Shown: positions 60,989-64,000 of the stretch, one piece after another
Numbering within the stretch: position 1 is the first letter of the stretch
Layout of the letters: the number at the start of each line of letters is the position of its first letter
Origin: DASQFI01 sp035633215
GTDB lineage: Bacteria > Acidobacteriota > Vicinamibacteria > Vicinamibacterales > SCN-69-37
Reading direction: 5' to 3'
Assembly (NCBI GenBank): GCA_035633215.1
Contig: DASQFI010000022.1
Coordinates: forward strand, 192,437-256,436
DNA length: 64,000 bases
Program-made: the position numbers and the translations under genes
The notes under the pieces: generated by a model
What the model was told of the DNA's origin: nothing
Database searches by the model: none
What the model saw: only the letters and a program-made list of their open reading frames with translations

Positions 60989-61693
60989 ATGCCGCGCCGA
61001 CACGCCCGCCTGGTCCCAATCGAGACGACCAGCGCGACCCCGACCACCGCCGATGCGCCGTCATCGGGCGTCGCCATCGTGACTCGCGAGCGCGCCGCCG
61101 GCGCGCTCGTCGCGCCCACGCGCCGCAAGATTCTTTCGTTGCTGCAGACGCCCGGATCCGCGACCAGCATCGGCCCCCGCCTCGGCCTGTCCCGGCAGCT
61201 CGCCAACTACCACATCCGCGCGCTCGAATCGGCGGGACTCGTCGAGGAAGTCGATCGACGTCAGCGGCGCGGCCTCGAAGAGCGCGTCGTACGCGCCACG
61301 GCCGCGCACTACCTGCTCTCCCCCGACGCGTTGGGAACGGTCGGGCCCGGACCGCACGACGTCGCCGACAAGTTTTCGGCGACCTATCAGGTGGCGGTGG
61401 CCGCGCGGACGATTCGCGAGGTCGCCGACCTGGCCGAACGAGCACGCCGGGCGGGCAAGCGTCTGACGACGCTCACGCTCGATACGGAAGTGCGATTTGC
61501 CGCGCCCGCCGATCGAGAAGCGTTCGCGAACGAGCTCGTCGAGACCGTCACGCGCCTGGTGGCGAAATACCACGACGGTCGTGCCGCCGATGGCCGGACG
61601 TACCGCGTCTTCCTTGGCGCGCATCCCACGGTGCCTGCGGCGAAAAAGCAGCCGGCACCCCGCGGGGAACGATCGCGGGATCGCCACGAGTAG
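60989..61693 (+). CDS. ArsR-like winged-helix transcriptional regulator
   Basis: 234 residues. Winged helix ~45-115: APTRRKILSLLQTPGSATSI, GLSRQLANYHIRALESAGLV, with VDRRQRRGLEERVVRATAAH as wing. The C-terminal half is helical (ATYQVAVAARTIREVADLAE) and then a SRPBCC-unrelated strand set. AGGA upstream with 8-base spacing. It precedes a DUF1579-like fragment and an SRPBCC gene, a common ArsR-SRPBCC arrangement. Confidence 0.82.
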   Translation: MPRRHARLVPIETTSATPTTADAPSSGVAIVTRERAAGALVAPTRRKILSLLQTPGSATSIGPRLGLSRQLANYHIRALESAGLVEEVDRRQRRGLEERVVRATAAHYLLSPDALGTVGPGPHDVADKFSATYQVAVAARTIREVADLAERARRAGKRLTTLTLDTEVRFAAPADREAFANELVETVTRLVAKYHDGRAADGRTYRVFLGAHPTVPAAKKQPAPRGERSRDRHE

Positions 61694-61728
61694 TGAAACT
61701 CGAGAAGGAAGCAAGCAAGGAGGTCACG

Positions 61729-61983
61729 ATGGTTCGCGTGTTCATGACGATCGCGTTGGTGTCCGGCGCCACGCTGGCTGCCGCGCAGCAGCCCACTCCG
61801 GAACAGATGAAAGCCATGCTGGAGCAGATGAAACCCGGGCTCGAGCACCAGCCGCTCGCCACGCTCGTGGGCAAGTGGACGATGGACGTCGTGTACCGGA
61901 TGGGCGATGGACCGACGATGAAAGCGCAGGGCGTCCGGCCCGATCTGAAGCTCGTCGAGATCGTGCATCGGAGGGTGAAATGA
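61729..61983 (+). CDS. Small secreted DUF1579-like protein with internal deletion
   Basis: 84 residues from the ATG at 61729 (AAGGAGGTCACG upstream). Signal peptide MVRVFMTIALVSGATLAAAQ, then the DUF1579 opening HQPLATLVGKWTMDVVYRMG. Directly after MKAQG comes RPDLKLVEIVHRR, which resembles the last strand and terminus of DUF1579 proteins (KLMEITYTR-type). About 100 central residues of the usual family length are missing, in frame. ATGA overlap with the SRPBCC gene. May be non-functional. Confidence 0.6.
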   Translation: MVRVFMTIALVSGATLAAAQQPTPEQMKAMLEQMKPGLEHQPLATLVGKWTMDVVYRMGDGPTMKAQGVRPDLKLVEIVHRRVK

Positions 61984-62768
61984 GCCGCGAGATCCGGAAG
62001 GAGGTTCTCATCGACGCGCCGCCGGACGTCGTCTGGCGCGCGCTGACGGATGCCGAACAGTTGACGCAATGGTTTCCGGTCGACGCCCGCGTCGAACCCG
62101 GTCAGGGCGGATCGATCTGGTTGTCGTGGGGAGCCGGGATGGAAGGCACCGCGCCCATCACCGCCTGGGAACCGACCCGGCGGTTTCAGTGGACCGAAGA
62201 TCGCGGGCCGGTGAAGCTCGCCATCGACTTTCATCTCGAGGCGCGAGGCGGCAAGACGCTGGTGCGCCTCGTGCAATCCGGCTTCGGCGATGGCGCGAGC
62301 TGGGACGACGAGTTCCACATGCTGGAGGGCGGATGGAGCTACTTCCTCGCTCATCTCGCCTGGTACCTGCAGCGTCACCGGAACACTCGCCGACATCTGA
62401 TTTCCTTTCGCGAGCGTGTGCCCCTCTCGCGGACCGAAGCCCTGTCGCGCCTGATCGGTCCTCAGGGATTGTTCGTGCAGGGAGCGCTTTCAGCGGCCGG
62501 GCCGGGTGAGGCGTTTCGTGACACGACCGCCACCGGGAATTCGATTTCGGGTACCGTCGTTTCGAAGAGCGCCGGCACCGGACAAATGAGCCTCACGATC
62601 GGCGAAATGAACGACGCCATTCTGTTTCTCGAGATGGAGCCCGACCCCAACGGCACGCGGGCCGGCTTCTGGTTGTCCACGTATGGGCTCGATCCGGCCA
62701 GGCTCATCGCCACGGGGCAGCTCTACGAAAAGCTCTATCGGCAGGCGCTGGGCCTGCCTGCGGCCTGA
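61980..62768 (+). CDS. SRPBCC/AHSA1-family protein
   Basis: 262 residues. START-like fold: IRKEVLIDAPPDVVWRALTD, LTQWFPVDARVEPGQGGSIW, GPVKLAIDFHLEARGGKTLV and SYFLAHLAWYLQRHR. A second ~100-residue segment (LSRLIGPQGLFVQGALS to the end) resembles another partial unit. AHSA1 relatives with ArsR partners act as ligand sensors or enzymes; ligand unknown. Coupled by ATGA to the DUF1579-like gene. Confidence 0.8.
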   Translation: MSREIRKEVLIDAPPDVVWRALTDAEQLTQWFPVDARVEPGQGGSIWLSWGAGMEGTAPITAWEPTRRFQWTEDRGPVKLAIDFHLEARGGKTLVRLVQSGFGDGASWDDEFHMLEGGWSYFLAHLAWYLQRHRNTRRHLISFRERVPLSRTEALSRLIGPQGLFVQGALSAAGPGEAFRDTTATGNSISGTVVSKSAGTGQMSLTIGEMNDAILFLEMEPDPNGTRAGFWLSTYGLDPARLIATGQLYEKLYRQALGLPAA

Positions 62769-62876
62769 ACTTCGAACTTCACACTTCAAACTTCGAACTT
62801 GACGAAAACACGGTCAAATTCCGCAGTTCTTAGTTCGAAGTTCGAAGTTCAGGTTGCTGGGTTTTTCAGCAACCTG
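62767..62876. repeat. Foldback element C (TTCGAAGTT-type arms)
   Basis: Left arm GAACTTCGAACTTCACACTT... (62767-62800), right arm AGTTCGAAGTTCGAAGTTC (62832-62850), then a hairpin CAGGTTGCTG/CAGCAACCTG (62850-62876). The order left arm, right arm, CAGG...CCTG hairpin is the same as in element B. Begins one base before the SRPBCC stop ends. Confidence 0.8.
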
Positions 62877-62937
62877 CTCGGCGTGACCTCTCCTGTCAGG
62901 GCCTGGCCCTACCGTGGGTGCAGCACGGGAGGGGCTC

Positions 62938-63162
62938 ATGGCCCGACAGGACCGCGACAACAACATCGTCGATCTGCTGCGTTTCCGGAACACCCGCCGC
63001 CGCGACCAGCCGCTGCCCCTCTTCGACACTCCAGCCGAGCCACGGCTGGTCACGATCACGCCGTTCCGGGTGCTGTCCGCGCGCGAAGTGTCGCATCGCG
63101 CGCGGATGCTGCATCACCTGAAAACCGGAACGTCGAAGTTCAAACTTCGAACTTCGAACTGA
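62938..63162 (+). CDS. Small basic protein between two foldback elements
   Basis: 74 residues from the ATG at 62938 (GGGAGGGG 5 bases upstream). The first ~60 residues (MARQDRDNNIVDLLRFRNTR, then LPLFDTPAEPRLVTITPFRV) look like a genuine small protein. The last nine or ten codons (SKFKLRTSN) are read from the left arm of element D, so the repeat has extended or replaced the original C-terminus. No function recognised. Confidence 0.55.
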   Translation: MARQDRDNNIVDLLRFRNTRRRDQPLPLFDTPAEPRLVTITPFRVLSAREVSHRARMLHHLKTGTSKFKLRTSN

Positions 63163-63236
63163 AAACCTCAGTACAATCCCTCTTCGAAGAGTGAGGTTTG
63201 AAGTTCGACGTTCGAACTTCGACGTTTGAAGTTTTC
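63133..63236. repeat. Foldback element D (TTCGAAGTT-type arms)
   Basis: Left arm 63133-63170 and right arm 63192-63235 of AAGTTCGAA/TTCGAACTT repeats; innermost AAACCTCA (63163-63170) pairs with TGAGGTTT (63192-63199). Ends 4 bases before the kynA start, replacing its normal leader and ribosome site. Confidence 0.75.
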
Positions 63237-63239
63237 CCC

Positions 63240-63962
63240 ATGTCCAACCTGAACGACCCGGTGCTGCCGGGGACGGCGAAGACCGACTACGAGCGTTATC
63301 TCCGCACGGACGAGCTGCTGTCGCTCCAGAAAGAGCCCGGCGAGATGCGGCACCGGGACGAGCTGCTGTTCCAGACGATCCACCAGGCCTCGGAACTCTG
63401 GCTGAAGCTCGCGTGCGCCGAGGTCGAGGAGGCGATCGGGCTGCTCGATCGCGACGAGATCTGGAGCGCGGTGCGGCTGCTCCGTCGCGGATCGGACGCG
63501 CTCGATCTCGTGCAGGCCAACACCCGGATGCTCGAGCATCTCGCGCCCTGGGATTATCACGGCGTGCGACCGGCGCTCGGCCACGGCAGCGGCTTCGACT
63601 CACCCGGATTCCGCCGCACGCACGACGTGTCGCCGAGGCTCGGCGAGGCGTTCGACCGTCTCCTGGCCCGGCGGCAGGTCCGCCTGCCGGACCTCTACAA
63701 AGCCTCAGGCACGCACGAGGATCTTTTTCAAACGGCGGAACGGCTGATCGACTGGGATCAGCGGCTGATTCTCTGGCGGGAACTGCACCTCAAGCTCGTC
63801 GAGCGCATCATCGGCGGCCACGTGATCGGCACGCAGGGCACGCCGGTCGAGGTCCTCGGGAAACGCATCAACGTGCGGTACTACGAACCGCTCTGGGACG
63901 TCAGAAACGCGCTCACCGAGGAAGCGCACACGAGCCCGGGGGGAACTGACGATCGCAACTGA
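63240..63962 (+). CDS. kynA: Tryptophan 2,3-dioxygenase
   Basis: 240 residues. TDO hallmarks: YERYLRTDELLSLQ, distal His in ELLFQTIHQASELWLKL, RMLEHLAPWDYHGVRPALGH, GFRRTHDVSP and WRELHLKLVERIIGGHVIGT with proximal-type His. It opens tryptophan to N-formylkynurenine, first step of the kynurenine pathway. Slightly shorter than the ~280-residue xanthomonad enzyme at the C-terminus. No Shine-Dalgarno: foldback element D ends 4 bases before ATG. Confidence 0.88.
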   Translation: MSNLNDPVLPGTAKTDYERYLRTDELLSLQKEPGEMRHRDELLFQTIHQASELWLKLACAEVEEAIGLLDRDEIWSAVRLLRRGSDALDLVQANTRMLEHLAPWDYHGVRPALGHGSGFDSPGFRRTHDVSPRLGEAFDRLLARRQVRLPDLYKASGTHEDLFQTAERLIDWDQRLILWRELHLKLVERIIGGHVIGTQGTPVEVLGKRINVRYYEPLWDVRNALTEEAHTSPGGTDDRN

Positions 63963-64000
63963 GAACTGAGAACGATGAACCTGGAACTGGGTTCTTTCTG
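63957..64000. repeat. Start of another foldback element, cut by the window edge
   Basis: Begins in the kynA stop with AACTGAGAACTGAGAAC tandem units, then GAACCTGGAACTGGGTTCT. Only the presumed left arm is in view. Confidence 0.45.

Overview
The window reads as high-GC chromosomal DNA from a free-living Gram-negative bacterium, most likely an acidobacterium of the Vicinamibacteria type. This is inferred from content, not from a marker gene: a Ser/Thr kinase with a C-terminal TolB/WD40-like propeller, exported quinoproteins, many small secreted proteins with carboxypeptidase-regulatory or BNR folds, Tat-exported GH109, and many outer-membrane barrels. There is no rRNA, no CRISPR array, no complete tRNA and no recognisable phage or IS transposase gene.

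Layout. 0-1 kb: a PIN/Phd toxin-antitoxin pair beside the 3' half of a tRNA-Thr(CGT), which looks like the far attachment site of an integrated element lying to the left. 1-17 kb: secreted BNR protein, SGNH hydrolase, Ser/Thr kinase divergent from an exported methyltransferase, DNA-alkylation-repeat protein, luciferase-like monooxygenase, decayed PadR, small membrane and secreted proteins. 17-34 kb: an accessory block of effector-type enzymes: M43 metalloprotease, metallophosphoesterase-trypsin-caspase operon, small membrane proteins, a barrel protein, then lipoprotein-barrel-SIR2-nSTAND in one tight run, facing a CHAT-domain protein. 34-35.6 kb: a cyclooxygenase/alpha-dioxygenase-like heme protein divergent from CHAT. 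35.7-45 kb: a five-gene minus-strand operon (GH109, GHMP sugar kinase, HupE-like, metallo-beta-lactamase fold, quinoprotein) and a GH3 glycosidase. 45-48 kb: a deletion scar joining a truncated TIR gene to a truncated fimbrial usher, a spore-coat-U pilin, an ICMT-like methyltransferase and a frameshifted relic. 48-51 kb: Ada-AlkA fusion plus ogt (alkylation repair) and a cupin. 51-54 kb: modABC molybdate transporter. 54-64 kb: GT-C-type membrane glycosyltransferase, AI-2E transporter relic, FmdB, MATE pump, ferritin-like, exported LanC-like, YtxH, an ArsR-like regulator with an SRPBCC protein, and kynA.

The most striking structural feature is a series of intergenic foldback elements. Each has two arms built of short-period tandem repeats arranged as inverted repeats, usually abutting stop codons. 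The arm sequence differs between elements (GGGCAAA, TTCGAAGTT, CATGAAGG types) but the architecture is the same. They form loops around stop codons, provide the start region of one gene and the C-terminal codons of another. The effector-rich block at 17-34 kb is the best candidate for an undescribed conflict or cell-death system; its function is inferred from domains only.
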